Positions 46,635-58,358 are shown, numbered from the stretch's first letter. The stretch is 64,000 bases of DNA from Calliphora vicina (GCF_958450345.1 NC_088780.1:116696226-116760225); one strand, 5' to 3'. Numbers and translations: made by a program. Notes: generated from the letters alone by a model not told the origin.

Positions 46635-46939
46635 TATTTGAAAGAACATTTGCAAAAATAAAATTTCTTCAATACCATCTTTACCAACTAAAACTACTGC
46701 AGTCCATTGACAGCTTCACACTATAAATTTCCTTTGTAAATTATTTAAAAACATATTGGGGTATACAAAACAGTTTTTAGTTTACTTTGAAAGGCACTCG
46801 ACTCAGCAGTAACATATGTTTTAAAATTAGTTTTCTTTTGTATTACTTCCCAAAATGTTACCTTACAGAATTTTTTTCTTTTTATTTGCTGTATAATTAA
46901 AAATTAATGTAATGTAATTTTGGATCAGGCTATATTTGA
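46635..46939. other. No gene seen
   Basis: AT-rich DNA with no supported feature. Confidence 0.45.
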
Positions 46940-47600
46940 CCGTTGCTCCCATATAAAGTTCTCTTTCGAAAATCACTTAAATACACATAAATATCTCATA
47001 TGTAGCAATACATATAAGATATTTATATTTATGCATAATCCCCATGTAAGTACATAAAAATTGCTGTAGCGAATTTTATGAAAATCGGCCCATAATTGGC
47101 TCCAATATAACGACGACTTCCAAAAACCACAGTAATTTTCATAAATTTCTGAAAAATATCGTCAACGAATTAAAATTTTACAGAGATCGGTAGTATTTAT
47201 TCACAAATGATATTACTGGATTTTGTGAACATCGGTCCATATTTTACCATAGCTCCCATATAAGGTTCATTACCGATAATCACTTAAATACTCATAAATC
47301 TCTTACGAACGGTTCTATCGGGATAAAATTTTATATATACATATATTTCCCATATATACGAAAATCGATGTGTTGAATTTTATGAATATCGGTCCATAGT
47401 TCACTATAGCACCCATATAATGTCCATTTTCGATAATCACAATAATATCCATACAACTCTTGTAAATAACATTATTGAGATAAAATTCAACCAGATTCAA
47501 ATACATAGAAATCACTTTTAAATGTTAGGTTATATCTCCCATATAAGTCCAACATCCGAAAAATACATAAACATTCAATTCGGTAAAAATGTAACAGAAT
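46940..47600 (-). repeat. Five degenerate ~150-bp units of an 'ATAGCTCCCATATAAGG' repeat
   Basis: The block repeats 'ccata..t..ctcccatata(a)gg', '(t/c)cgaaaatcacttaaatac', 'cataaatctct' and 'tgaatatcggt' with anchors near 46942, 47091, 47235, 47392 and 47526. In complement these match the internal units of family B and similar dispersed repeats well known in calyptrate genomes. The number of units exceeds the two in the reference copy, so internal unit number varies. The reverse frame at 47315-47515 is incidental. Confidence 0.65.
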
Positions 47601-50454
47601 TAAGTTTTAAGTATAGTTGGTGACTGTGGGTTCATAATTATATACACCTTTTAATAATTCTCACATCCGGAAAATTCATACAACGCGAACATGTATCACA
47701 TATGCAAAATGGAGTCAGAACAAAAATATACTTTTGAAGTTTAACTAAATATATTTGTTTACACCTTTTTATACACTTTTTCTTCATTTGTGGTGAATAA
47801 GGAAAACGTTGAGTCAATCGGCAATACTAACCAATTATATATATAAATATATATATAAATTGTTAAATAGCAATTATGAAATTATATAATCTGTTGGAAA
47901 TAGAAGGAATATGTAGTAATTTCAATTATACATATGTATTTTGCTGAATTAGATAAGAGTTTTAAGAAAATGTTTAAGAAATAAATTTTTCTGTATGGTA
48001 ATAAAAATAAAGTAATTTCGATTATTTCTACAATTTATATTGACAGTTTAAGTTAGAACAATATAATATGTCCAATAATATGTATGTAGATTGTACATAA
48101 ATAAATTCCATTTTAAATTGTATAATAGAAAAAAATTAAATAAATTCTCTTTTACAAAATATTATCAATTTAAAAGACCATAAATCTAAATAAAAATGTA
48201 ATTTGTTTATTGTAGAAAAATTTTTATTTTTGCATTAAATTTATTACGAATACTTTAAATACTTGCTTACCAAAAAAACAATAATGACATTATTGATACT
48301 TGTGTGTTGTATTATTAGCAAATTTGTGTACAATTATATGTATGTGTTAAAGAATTGGTAGAATTCGTTAAAAAAAATGTACATTGCCTTTAGCGAAAGT
48401 TAATGACATCGACAATGACTTTTTTTCTACACGCGAAGCAAAAATAGAAAAAAACTAAACTCCATCTATAATTTGTTTTTATTTTCAACTTGATTTTACT
48501 GCATGTGTGTTGATTGGTATTGAAGTCAGGTCTTCTAAGGAATATATTCAAAAAAGTTAATTTATTTGTAGCAATCGACTATTTACACTTAATTCTTTCA
48601 CATTCTGTTTATAAATGCGTATGTATAAAATCGTTGCAGGGTAATGAATGAAGGAAGTAAAAACGTTACAAAAGACATTACAGTTAGTTGAAAAACTCAT
48701 ATCGTTGCTGTTGTTGCTTTTTTAAAGAAATGAAAATGTATTTTTTTCCTGTTATGAGGCAAATATCATTTCACATTTTCACATATCGTTAAAATTCGTT
48801 TATGTTAAGCATACAAATTGCTATATATTCCAAAACACCACCCTCTGCAAAATTTAACCATGAAACACAAACCAATTGTATAGTATTTTTTTCCTTGTAC
48901 CTAAACATTAACAATTTACTACAAGAAGCTAAAGAAAAAAATAATAAAATAAACTACATTTTTGGGGAAGGGGATGTATTTTCCGTGGCTGCTGATAAGC
49001 ATTTGAAGGGTGTGAGATTTTTTCCTGTTTTTCTACTGTGTGGTTCATTGTAACATTAAATTTAAAGCAATTTGTGCGCGTGTAAATTGAATGAAATTGA
49101 AAATAATTTTCATACAGCACTTGAATTGTTAAGAATTTTCATAAAAAAATACTACAAAAAAAGAAAAAGAATCGTGTATACAGACACATAAAATTTTGTG
49201 TGCGAAAAATTCATATTCGTAAATAGATTAACAAGTAAATTGTATATGTGTGAGGTTAAATTTTAATATTTAGGACAAATAAATGTTAAAAAAGAATGAA
49301 GACAAACATATTCATTTACATTTATTACATACATACAAATTAATAGTATATGCATTTAATGTACATACAGAATTAAATTAAAATTTATATTTGTTTATTT
49401 GTATATCATTCATTCCATGTAAGACTTATAGAAAAAATACAATTTCTTGACCGAGACTATTCAGATTTTGTTCAAATTTGAAAAACGTATACTCTCTGGA
49501 GCTTTTTGCAAATATCCATTTTAAATTTTGAAAAATTCGAGATTTAATTCATGATTTTCGATTGTCATGAAATATTTTTTACTTTTTATTTAATTTATTA
49601 ATGATATAACATTGTTTCATATACTTAGATTTAAAGATATAAGGCTAAGTAATTTGGTTACCAAGAAAATTATTAAAAAATACAGTAATTAAATATTAAA
49701 TTGTTTTTTTGTATCAAAAGTAGGCATTTTTTACCGCGAAAATAGTCTTAGCCTTATAAAGCCATTGCGTTTATTTATTCCACAATCTGCACTTGAATCT
49801 TTTTCTGTCACCAATTTGAATACACGTTTTATAATTATTTTTTTTTTAACAATTTAACAAATTAATTGGTAAATTTTACGTAATTATTTTTTTAAGGGAA
49901 ATTGTAATGTGGTCTATTTTTACTTTTTTAAATGTTAAAATTTTCTGTGATTTCCCTTTTTCGTTTTGAAATAACTTTTTAGGGATGTTCATTTAATCAA
50001 CTATATGTAAGCGTGCAAGTGTTCAAAAGTGATCAATTTTAAAATTTCTTGAGCCGAAAACGCTTCTAATAATATGATATTACTGTGAATTAAGTTCCAT
50101 AAAATATTTGTGATTTTAAGGATTTTGTCAAACTTCTGTCTAAATATATATCATCTACCAAATGACAATTTTGATGTATAATTGGGAGATAAAAAAGCAA
50201 CTTTTAAAAGGTATTCCAAAGAGATTGCGAAAAGTGGCGGCCAGCTATTTAGGGACAAATTTTTGAATTTTTTATCGACTGAATTTTATGTGCGATAGTG
50301 TCAAAAACAAAAGGAGCTACGGTATGAAATTTTGTATTAATATTTTTAGTTGCTCAAAAATGTTTCGAAAAATCGGTGCAACATATGTATATGGACAAAG
50401 ATATGTGGAAATACGTTGACACTCCTCAGCGAACTTCCGCTGTTAATAACATGA
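47601..50454. other. No gene seen
   Basis: Nearly 3 kb of AT-rich, intron-like DNA. Antisense-overlapping frames near 48802-49120 (83 and 63 codons) have no recognised domain and no splice context. No repeats supported. Confidence 0.45.
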
Positions 50455-50823
50455 TATGGCCGAAACAAATGGAACTAAAAATACGAAATTTGGTCTGAAT
50501 ATGTTCTAATAAAATTTTTTTGGTGAAAATAAAAATCGGTTTAAAAAATATTTTTCCCGATTTTGACTCACTGTATGTCCGAATTACTATGGAGTTATAT
50601 ACGTAGTTGAAAGGTCTTTACTTATATCTCAACCATTTGTGAAACAATTTCTCGATTTGAAATAGCAAACTAACCGGGACTATAGCAAATATATGTATAA
50701 ATCATGTATATAAGTTATTTGGAGGCTACGGAAAGTTGATTTCAACATACAGAATATATATACATACTTTATGGGGTCGCAAATTAAAAATATAGAATTT
50801 TCCAACAAAATGACAAACTTATA
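50455..50823 (-). mobile_element. Family-A repeat, reverse orientation, cut by a Tc1-like relic
   Basis: Read on the reverse strand: 'tataagtttgtcatt', 'aatttgcgaccccataaagt', 'atgttgaaatcaactttccg', 'agcctccaaataactt' and 'aactccatagtaattcggac' match 29976-30340 in order. The expected hairpin start (TATACCC) is missing because the sequence switches at 50823-50826 to a Tc1-type end at a TA. This suggests the Tc1-like element inserted here. Confidence 0.65.
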
Positions 50824-51560
50824 CCGTCAGAGTCAAAATTTAGTATACAGCACGCTTTTTCATCTATGAAACTTAATATTTTAATTATAGAAAGACATAT
50901 ATAAGTTTGATTAAACTTAAAATTAAATTTATTTCTTTTAAAAAGCTTTGAAAATTAAAATCGATTTCGTGGGAAATATGTGAGAAAAAGAGAAAAGTTC
51001 CTAAAAACAACTTTATAATTTAGTATACAGTTGATGGTTACCGCTCTATTTTATATCACCAAAAGCCGAAAATAAAAAGTTTATATTTTGTTATTTAGCT
51101 TAATTACGGCCTCTAGTTAATCCAAGATATTCAGTTATCTTTAACAATTTCCCCCCTTGAAAAGGGTTCGGAGTTCGTCCTTAGATGAAATGCTTCATTT
51201 TCCAATATTCCGGTATAAAATTTCCCAAAGGAGCTCTATTGGGTTAAGGCCTGGAGATTGCAGAGGTGAATATAACTGCTTAGACACGTTATACAATAGT
51301 CACTCCTTAACAATTATTGCGTTGTGCTTTGGGTCATTGTCTTTCTGAACGACCCATGGTGTTACAGGTCCTAATTTTTCAGCACTTACTTTCAGATTGT
51401 CCTTTAAAATTTGTAAGTAGTCTCTGCTGTTCATTGTAATTGCAATTAATACAAGATTGCCAGGTCCTGCAGCTGACTTACAGCCTACACTACACCATTA
51501 AAGACCCAACGGCATATTTTACGGTTAAAACTCAATTTGGAGTTACTAATATAAACTGAC
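50824..51560 (-). pseudogene. Tc1-like transposase pseudogene with one IR/DR-type end
   Basis: Reverse-strand translation (51500 to about 51080) gives CKSAAGPGNLVLI, 'MNSRDYLQILKDNL', WVVQKDNDPKHN, then SPGLNPIELLW and ISSKDELRTLF. These are the second aspartate (DND) and the glutamate (PIE) motifs of Tc1 transposases. Stops interrupt it, for example KE-stop-LLYN and GK-stop-SISSK, and the N-terminal half with the DNA-binding domain and first aspartate is absent. Downstream of the gene's 3' end, 'aatttagtatacag' occurs twice (about 50840 and 51015) as direct repeats, as in Tc1 elements with IR/DR ends. The opposite end is not found. The short forward frame at 51157-51348 is antisense to this gene. 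Confidence 0.85.
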
Positions 51561-52410
51561 TTTCAAAAATAAGAAACAGCTTTCCAATTTCAGAATTTTT
51601 GTATCTCATAATTGAATGTAATATACTATAAAGGTTAAACCCATACATCCAAAATATATTTGAATTGCCTTAAAATTAAATTGTTTTGATGTTTAAATTA
51701 TTTTGCAACAAATCTTATTATTTTTTTAATTATTAAACATATGTATAAACAAAAATCTTTTGTGTGTTTACATACTTAAAAGTGTAAAATACAAACAAGA
51801 AACAAAACTAAAAACAAAGTCGAGACAGTAAATCCTTTCATTTTATGTCTTCTTCACACAAAAAAATTAACAAATTATGTCCTTTTTTATTACAAGCTAA
51901 AAGTAATGTTCCATTTTACTAGATTTAAGGTTTAATTTGAATGAAAAAAATCCTTCACAATAAACCCAACATAAAAGATTTTTGTACTTTGATTTTTGTA
52001 CCAGTTATGGTTTTGTTTTTGTGAATTTCATTGCTGCAACTCTGTTATGCCATATATGTTTGTTTGCCTTTATACACTTTACACACATTTATGACTTTGT
52101 GATAGAAAAAAGAACAAACTGCATACAAACGAATGAATCGCACCATACACACAAACAAACACAAAATATACAGCCTAAGTGTCAACAACTTTGTTAAATC
52201 ACATGCTAAACAAACAACCGAACACAATCATCTGCTGGGGAAGAAAGGGAAAAGAAAGTCCCCATAATTGAATTGCTGGAAAAATTATGTACATAGGATG
52301 ATCTAGACATATCCTGTTGAAAGGGCCTAAACAAAGGGAAATTTGAAAAAAGTATTTAAAATGGACAAAATCGGTTTTGTGAAATACATCTGTGACCCTC
52401 CGACCCAACA
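51561..52410. other. No gene seen
   Basis: AT-rich DNA. Overlapping antisense frames around 51982-52408 have no recognised domains. Confidence 0.45.
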
Positions 52411-52590
52411 GGAGGTCTTTTTTATATCCACCATCAAAAAAGATGGGGGTATATTGATGTTGATATTGAAAACGGGCAATATCGGTTCATCATTTCACCT
52501 AGCCCCCATACAAACATCCCCCTGGAATACTATTTGAGAAGTTATAAATATGCTGATTATGGGGTAATCCTGAAATTCAAATATTTAAAC
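52411..52590 (+). mobile_element. Family-A-type repeat fragment
   Basis: The start 'tttttatatccaccatcaaa' with AAAGATGGGGGTATATTGAT makes the family's first hairpin. Then follow 'gggcaatatcggttcatcat', 'ttcacctagcccccatacaa' and 'tatggggtaatcctg', matching 20640-20720. Truncated. Confidence 0.5.
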
Positions 52591-52628
52591 TCATTGTGTG
52601 TAAACAAATACTCAACAAATGTGTGAAT

Positions 52629-52919
52629 TTATTGTAAACGTATCCCAGCCTTCTGATTTCCTAATATATTTTTCACAATGGCAACAAAGTATTTCCAAGC
52701 CGCTGTTTCTAAATTAAGAAACAATTTTACCACATACTGGTTCCTAAGTCCCAATTTTATGTGTAATGAAGGCAAAATTATCTTATCTCTGGAAATTAAA
52801 GGAGGGTTTATAACATTCTGTTTTCCAACTATCATGTTTTGCTCAGAGGCTATTCTTTCTTGATGGTCATGTTTTCCTCTGCTGTTCTGTAAACAGGTGA
52901 AACATGGAATTGAGTGCAT
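52629..52919 (-). pseudogene. Fragment of a widespread insect uncharacterised domain, probably transposon-derived
   Basis: The reverse-strand frame is open for 96 codons. NPPLISRDKIILPSLHIKLG (about residues 38-57) and ETAAWKYFVAIVKNILGNQK (about 71-90) resemble a domain recurring in many uncharacterised arthropod proteins, usually as 'PPLHIKLGLMKQF...' and '...AW..F..V..NFLGN.KA'. Here the central part between the two blocks, normally several dozen residues, is missing, so this looks like a deleted copy. The N-terminal 30 residues match nothing I know. Recognition is from memory of the motif pattern; no function is known to me. The forward 61-codon frame at 52678-52863 is antisense. Confidence 0.5.
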
Positions 52920-53754
52920 GCTCTTTGTTTACCTTTTATTCATACCATGCAATTTAACAAAACAAAAAATAGCAGTCCAAATCATAGGTAGACCAAGTTT
53001 CAAATAACTACGTTTACCGCTTTCCCACTGTCCTATATGTTCACTATATACGTTACGCTCAATATTTGGAACCCACGGCTTATTCAGGGGCTAAATTTCC
53101 ATCTTAAAGTAATTAAAATACGAGTTTTTCACTATGTCCGTTATAGGTTTTCTAAACGTTTGGACTGTGTATTTACCACAATAATATCATCATATATATG
53201 TAATTTTATATGACGACATTTTTTTTATAAATTTTGGATGTTTCTTTAGAATAAATTCAATGGTTTTCAAAGAAAATTCTGTGATTTTAGAACAACTTTC
53301 AAAAGTTTTTGCTGCGTACTTTCATTTACTGACAGTGAATGTAATGCAAAACAAAATGTTCTATTTTCTGTTTACCCATCTTCCCCACTAATGTTGACAA
53401 GCATACAAGTTTTTGTATGGACTTTACTCTTTATATCCGGTGCTCGTTAGCTGCTACTCCTTTTTTGTTAATACGATTATTTCTTTTAATCTAGTAAAAT
53501 TCTTTTATATTTCTTCACATAAAAAATATTATAAATAATAAAATTAGAATGCAACCAACATTATTTTGTATAAACAAAATCCTTAAGACTTTAAGTTATA
53601 TTCCAAATGAGAGTAAGAGTAAAATTTAAAAGTACTAAAAAACTGTTTATTCTAATATTAAAAAATAATTTTGGAAATTGTATTTAATGAGAAAGTAGGG
53701 GCAATTTAAATCTTATTAAACAAAAACTGAATACATTTACTATGCCGTATGTGA
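52920..53754. other. No gene seen
   Basis: AT-rich DNA without supported features. Confidence 0.45.
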
Positions 53755-53911
53755 TTTACTTTTCCAAAAATAAATGTTGCCGTTTTTCAAGGCATATTGA
53801 ACAATTACCAATATATATTTATTGTATTTGCCTCTTTATCCGCTGCACGAATCGGCCAACAAGATAGCTGTAGTAATGCAGGAAAAAGTGATGGAGAACT
53901 CACCCTTTAGA
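53755..53911 (+). other. Weak candidate exon: signal-peptide-like short frame
   Basis: An open stretch with less extreme AT content encodes NNYQYIFIVFASLSAARIGQ followed by QDSCSNAGKSDGELTL and a TAG at 53909-53911. The first part resembles a signal peptide (hydrophobic core, then small residues). There is no ATG in frame, but a possible acceptor 'ccgtttttcaag' precedes 53794. A second frame is also open across the same bases (MQEKVMENSPFRN), which weakens the case. No family recognised. Confidence 0.15.
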
Positions 53912-53984
53912 AATGAACACCTACAGCTTAGTCGTTGCCAACATTTTAATTAAATTATCTTTAAAAGGTAAATGTCAGAAATTA

Positions 53985-54055
53985 TTTTTCGGGCCAAAAC
54001 TTTGTATCAGATGTGTTATGTCTTATAAATTTCCAAACTCTCTTTTTATATATAT
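53985..54055 (-). mobile_element. Fragment of the IS630/Tc1-type transposon of 45781-46634
   Basis: CAAAACTTTGTATCAGATGT, 'gttatgtcttataaat' and 'ccaaactctctttttatata' match 46153-46225 in order, with about 14 bases deleted. Only this internal segment is present. Confidence 0.7.
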
Positions 54056-55574
54056 AATACTGATGTAATTGTTAAACATATATAGATTGAATGAGAATTA
54101 CAGACACTCAAGCTTTATTTGTAAAAATATCAAAGCTTAAACAAAACACCAACAATAAACTTAGCTTATCCCCCAACAATAAATGTCAGTGAATTTATCA
54201 ATAATTGGGAAATTTAGCACAATTCTTACTATAATATTAATTTTGTATTCCCGTATAACTGTTAATCATTTTTGTTTGAAATTAAAAATTATTGGTTTTG
54301 TTTATTTGAGTTTTTTTCATCAAAATATCTGTTTACATGAACTAGTTTTTTAAATATACACAGGATGCATTAAGTGAGGTGAAATCAACAACACAACTGA
54401 TTTTTATTTATTTGTTTTGAAAGTGCTTGGGTTTTGTCAAACTGAATTTATTTTGAAAAAAATAATAAATTTTATTTTCAAAGAAAAAAATTTTAAATCG
54501 AAAAACATGAATGAAAATGTGAATGAAAAGATTTCATATAATGAAATTTGGGTAAAGCACTATTAAACCGTTGTTCTTTTTCAAATATAATTTAAATTTA
54601 ACGGCCGTTTTTTAGTTAATATGCAAAAATAACAAAAGCTTTTTGTATACATTGGTAGCGGTTTTGTCAAAGATTATTTACATTGTGTGTTGACATAAAA
54701 ATTAATAAACTTAAAAATTCTAACAAAAATTAAAATCTCTTTAATTCTGAAAAGCAACATTTTGAAGCAAAATTTTGCTAAAATCAAAGTTAATAAAAAT
54801 AATAAATAAAAGATAAAAAATAATCAGGCGAGTATCAATAAAATTGTACTTAAAAAATAAACAAATAAACAAATCTAAAATAAAATTTGTTTATTTTTTA
54901 TTTGACTAATTCAATTTTGACAAAACCTATGCACTTGTCAGCAAGAAATATTGTGTTTGTTCGAAACGCTCTCACCTTACTTATTACATCATGAATATAC
55001 ACTTGAAAATAAAATAATTCGAGTATTCGTCAATTATAATCGATAAATAATTACACTACTTATATTTCTTCGAATGACAATCCTAGTATATAGACTTCGG
55101 CCAGGGCTTTAGCACTTTGAGGTAACTATTTTGAAGTAGTTTTCTCCTAAATGAATTTAAAATTATATTTATATTTATTATTACATATACATATGTACAT
55201 TCACAACAAAATATTGAAAATTAAAAAAAAAACCACAAAGCAATATTGATGTAAATACAAAACATTTTTGAACATTTTAACACAAGTATTTAAAGACTTT
55301 CACTTTGGTTTTCTTAAAGTAAAAGTTATGTTTTTCATAATGGCATTTACATGCCAATAACATTTTATAAAATATTAACGTGGCCCCAGCCAATTCCATT
55401 TCCTAAAAACGCAAAACAAACGAAGGATGGCAGAAGCAAAACATACGAAAAGGAAACCAAAGTAAACAATAAAATAATAATTTCATTATAACATTTATTT
55501 ATTTTTCACCTGTTTGCCATTCATACGAATATTCATTACAAAATGTAAAGCAAAAATAAATTTCAAAAAACATC
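54056..55574. other. No gene seen
   Basis: About 1.5 kb of AT-rich DNA without supported features. Confidence 0.45.
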
Positions 55575-55985
55575 TAAGGGTATTATATTCGGCTGTGCCG
55601 AATCTTGTTTACCCTCCATCAATATGTGTCAATAAAATAATTTTCTGCTATAGGGGGGTACAGTCTATTTTAAACCGATCATCACCAAGGTTGGTAGAAA
55701 GCTATATAGTAGGTTCATATAAAACTTACTTATATTCAATTTCATCACAATATTAATTATTATAAGATAATTATGAATATAGAAGTCATGTTCTAAGGGG
55801 TACCTTGTATGAGGCTAGAGACAAATATTGCCCGATTGTCGGCATACTTTACACATTTGTACATTTGTGGGTCTGCGAAAAATATTTCTACGCATTACAA
55901 ATGGTATGGCAAAATCAATTTAGTCCAATATTTATACAAATAGAGAAATACGAAAACCAGTCTACTCGCCAAAATACAACACCCC
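55575..55985 (+). mobile_element. Family-A-related repeat with ATTCGGC hairpin head
   Basis: AAGGGTATTATATTCGGCTG followed by 'tgccgaatcttgtttaccct' gives a perfect 7-bp stem, ATTCGGC/GCCGAAT. The body ('taggggggtacagtc', 'aaccgatcatcaccaaggtt', 'tctaaggggtaccttgta') is unlike the 29950 copy, so this is a sister family sharing the head. Forward frames at 55514-55756 and 55805-55990 lie in it. Confidence 0.55.
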
Positions 55986-56141
55986 ATTAGCAAAGGTGTA
56001 CAACATTGCGCGATTATGTACGAAAATATATGTTTACTAAGTATATGCATACATACATGTATGTATTTATACAATACACATTAGGGTCAGCCGATGCAGT
56101 ATGAATACATTAAATGTAGCTGATATGCCCAACTAAAAGTC

Positions 56142-56278
56142 TTACCCCCGTTAACACGAAGTCAGGTTACGTGCTAACTAATATGTAGTTATACTGTCTT
56201 TTAAAATAATGTTTGTATTAAAACTGTCAGTATAACTATTAGTTAACACATAACCAGACTTCGTATTAAAGGGGTTAA
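56142..56278. mobile_element. 137-bp MITE with ~55-bp terminal inverted repeats
   Basis: TTACCCCCGTTAACACGAAG, 'tcaggttacgtgctaactaa' and 'tatgtagttatactgtc' are mirrored by 'gtcagtataactattagtta', 'acacataaccagacttcg' and 'tattaaaggggttaa'. The arms are imperfect and the loop is about 27 bp. A half copy lies at 27-72. Superfamily unassigned; the TTAA-like edges are noted but not decisive. Confidence 0.8.
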
Positions 56279-56287
56279 TGCCCTAAT

Positions 56288-56464
56288 CATAGAGAAAACA
56301 CATAGAGCGGAAACTCTCCTGTCAAAGGCCTAACTCAGTTGTCAAAAACCTAAGTGGTGAGAATGTATTAGTAAAGAAAACAAAAACAACACTCGTATGT
56401 GTAACTTTTTTGAGTAATTTTTTTGTTTGAGTTTTTTTCGAGTTTCCGCTCTATGTTCTCTATG
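56288..56464. mobile_element. CATAGAG MITE 1 (177 bp)
   Basis: CATAGAGAAAACACATAGAG with 'cggaaactc' is mirrored by 'gagtttccg' and CTCTATGTTCTCTATG. It is flanked by CCCTAAT at 56281-56287 and 56466-56472; with one more base the flanks are GCCCTAAT and TCCCTAAT, compatible with a 7-8 bp duplication. It contains TTGTCAAAAACCTAA, found in fragments at 14860 and 36465. Confidence 0.8.
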
Positions 56465-56472
56465 TCCCTAAT

Positions 56473-57104
56473 CATAGAGAATTATACATAGAGACGAGAC
56501 ACTTCTATTTGTCAAACAAAAATACAACAAATAACATTTCTGATACAACAACAAAATACATTGACTAGTGTGTATTTTGTTGTTGCAAGAGTTAGGTTTT
56601 TGATCATGATACAACCATTAGAAGTTAGAATCACTAGGGAGAGAGTTTAAAATGCTATGCCTTGTTACGTCAAATAATAGAAAAATAAAAAACAGAAATC
56701 CAAAAACACGAATAACAAGAAATGAAAATTGAAAAATATTTTGTTTATATTTGAAATACATAATTTATTTGCATACGAAAAAAATTCATTCTCCATTCTT
56801 TAATTTTATTTTCAGGACATTTTATAAATCTTACGAGATTTTGTTCAAATGAACATTTACACAAACAACATTTGACACGCATGTTTCTTCTTATACATAT
56901 TTTTTAAATTGAATTTAAAATATTTTTCAATTTAGTTTATTTCAATTGTACTTTTATTTTTTATTTTATATTAGTCTGACAATTCAAGGCATGTATAATT
57001 GAGAACATATTTTGTAGTGATTCTACCTTTTATTGTTATATTATGGTTTTTGATAACAAACTCACGTTTTTGACAATTACGTCTCGTCTCTATGTTATCC
57101 TATG
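56473..57104. mobile_element. CATAGAG MITE 2 (632 bp), abutting MITE 1
   Basis: CATAGAGAATTATACATAGA with 'gacgagac' is mirrored by 'gtctcgtctctatg' and TTATCCTATG. It is preceded by TCCCTAAT and followed by GCCCTAAC. It is related to but distinct from MITE 1: the outermost 'catagag...catagag' layout is shared and the subterminal bases differ. The reverse-complement phrase 'ttaggtttttgatca' links the interiors. Two related MITEs thus share a single CCCTAA target. Confidence 0.75.
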
Positions 57105-57112
57105 GCCCTAAC

Positions 57113-58263
57113 TTTGTAAAACGTAGCGAAACTATTTTTGGAAAAAAAATTTTAATTTTTCAATTTTAATATTTCAAAACGTATTTTTCATTTCTGTATA
57201 TAAAATTGAATTTTATAAAACAGAACAAAACGTTCCCAAGCGCATGAAATATCAAATAACAATTGTTTTCGTTTTAATATATTTTTCATTGATTTCTATT
57301 TTCACAGAAAAAAGATTTGTATGAGAATGTTTTTTTTTTTCGTACATAAAAAATATAACAAGGAAATGTGTTTTCCAAATAAATCTAAAAAATCAAACAT
57401 TTCAACATTTTTTCAATAAATTATATTTGTTGGAAATTAAATAAAAATAATTAAATTAATTGGCAGAAAGTTGACATAAAAACGATGTTTTCAAACTTGT
57501 TATTACATCAAAAAATTGACTTGAAAGGCAAATATCGTTGCGTTTTGTAAAATACAAAATTTTTATTTTTTCGCTCCAAATGAAAACGCAAACGAAAATT
57601 TGTTTGAAGATATAAAAAGGCCATTCGATACTACTTATTATTAAACCAGCAAAAGCTTGGTAATGACATGTTATTACACATAAACTTACTTTGTAATGAA
57701 TGTTATTGCGTAGATGTTCAAATTAAAAAAAAACACATAATTGTCAAACTATAAAAAAAACTGAAAATGGTACTTTTTATTCTCTGATTCAGCTTACAAA
57801 TGACTAGCGATAGCACAAAACATTCTTAAAATGAGAACATCTATTCCAATTTTGTTGAGGCCTCCCTAATGTGCTTTACATTTCTTTTAACAATACATAT
57901 TCCCCAGAGTAGTTCACTAACAAAAAAAACACAAATGACCAGGTATTGTAATCAAAAAATCATGTAGAGCTGTTGAGTTGCTGCTCATTCGGTGTGTTTG
58001 AACTTTAGAGAACTCAACATATTAAATCAGAGAGAAACGGCCTATTGTTTTATAACATGCTTTGAGCTTTATGCCAAATAAAAATTATTCCCAACGCCAA
58101 ATAGTTGGGTGTAAAATATACTACAAGAAAATATTATAACACGCAAAAAATATACAAAAAAGTATTTAGTTAATACTACTTGGGATTTAAACAACGTTTT
58201 CATTATTCGTATGTACATACATAATTAGAATCGAAAAAGAAAAATCGTTAAGTTTATTTTAAG
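57113..58263. other. No gene seen
   Basis: AT-rich DNA. The sequence CCTCCCTAATG at about 57863-57873 could pair with CATTAGGGTCAGCC at 56089, but without TA flanks or further arm similarity I do not call an element. Confidence 0.4.
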
Positions 58264-58358
58264 CGTTACGATATTCTTATACTTTGGCCATAAACGCCAC
58301 TTGACGACATATCGCATGCATGCTAGTGGTTTACTGGGTTCGGGAGGCAATGGTGGCG
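58264..58358 (+). CDS. Candidate small coding exon (95 nt), gene unknown
   Basis: This island has clearly higher G+C than its surroundings. A plausible acceptor 'tttattttaag' ends at 58263 and a plausible donor, GCG before GTAATT, follows 58358. In the frame starting at 58265 it is fully open and reads VTIFLYF, then GHKRHLTTYRMHASG, then LLGSGGNGG; the Gly/Ser/Asn-rich run is typical of real fly proteins and unlike the Phe/Ile/Lys-rich chance frames nearby. The ATG at 58313-58315 could alternatively be an initiator. I do not recognise the protein. If real, the rest of the gene lies outside this window and the window is mostly intron. Confidence 0.35.

Noticed and set aside
56089..57873. A single large element bounded by CATTAGGG and CCCTAATG around the MITE cluster
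   Set aside because: No TA flanks and the arms diverge after about 8-10 bases, so the pairing is likely coincidental.
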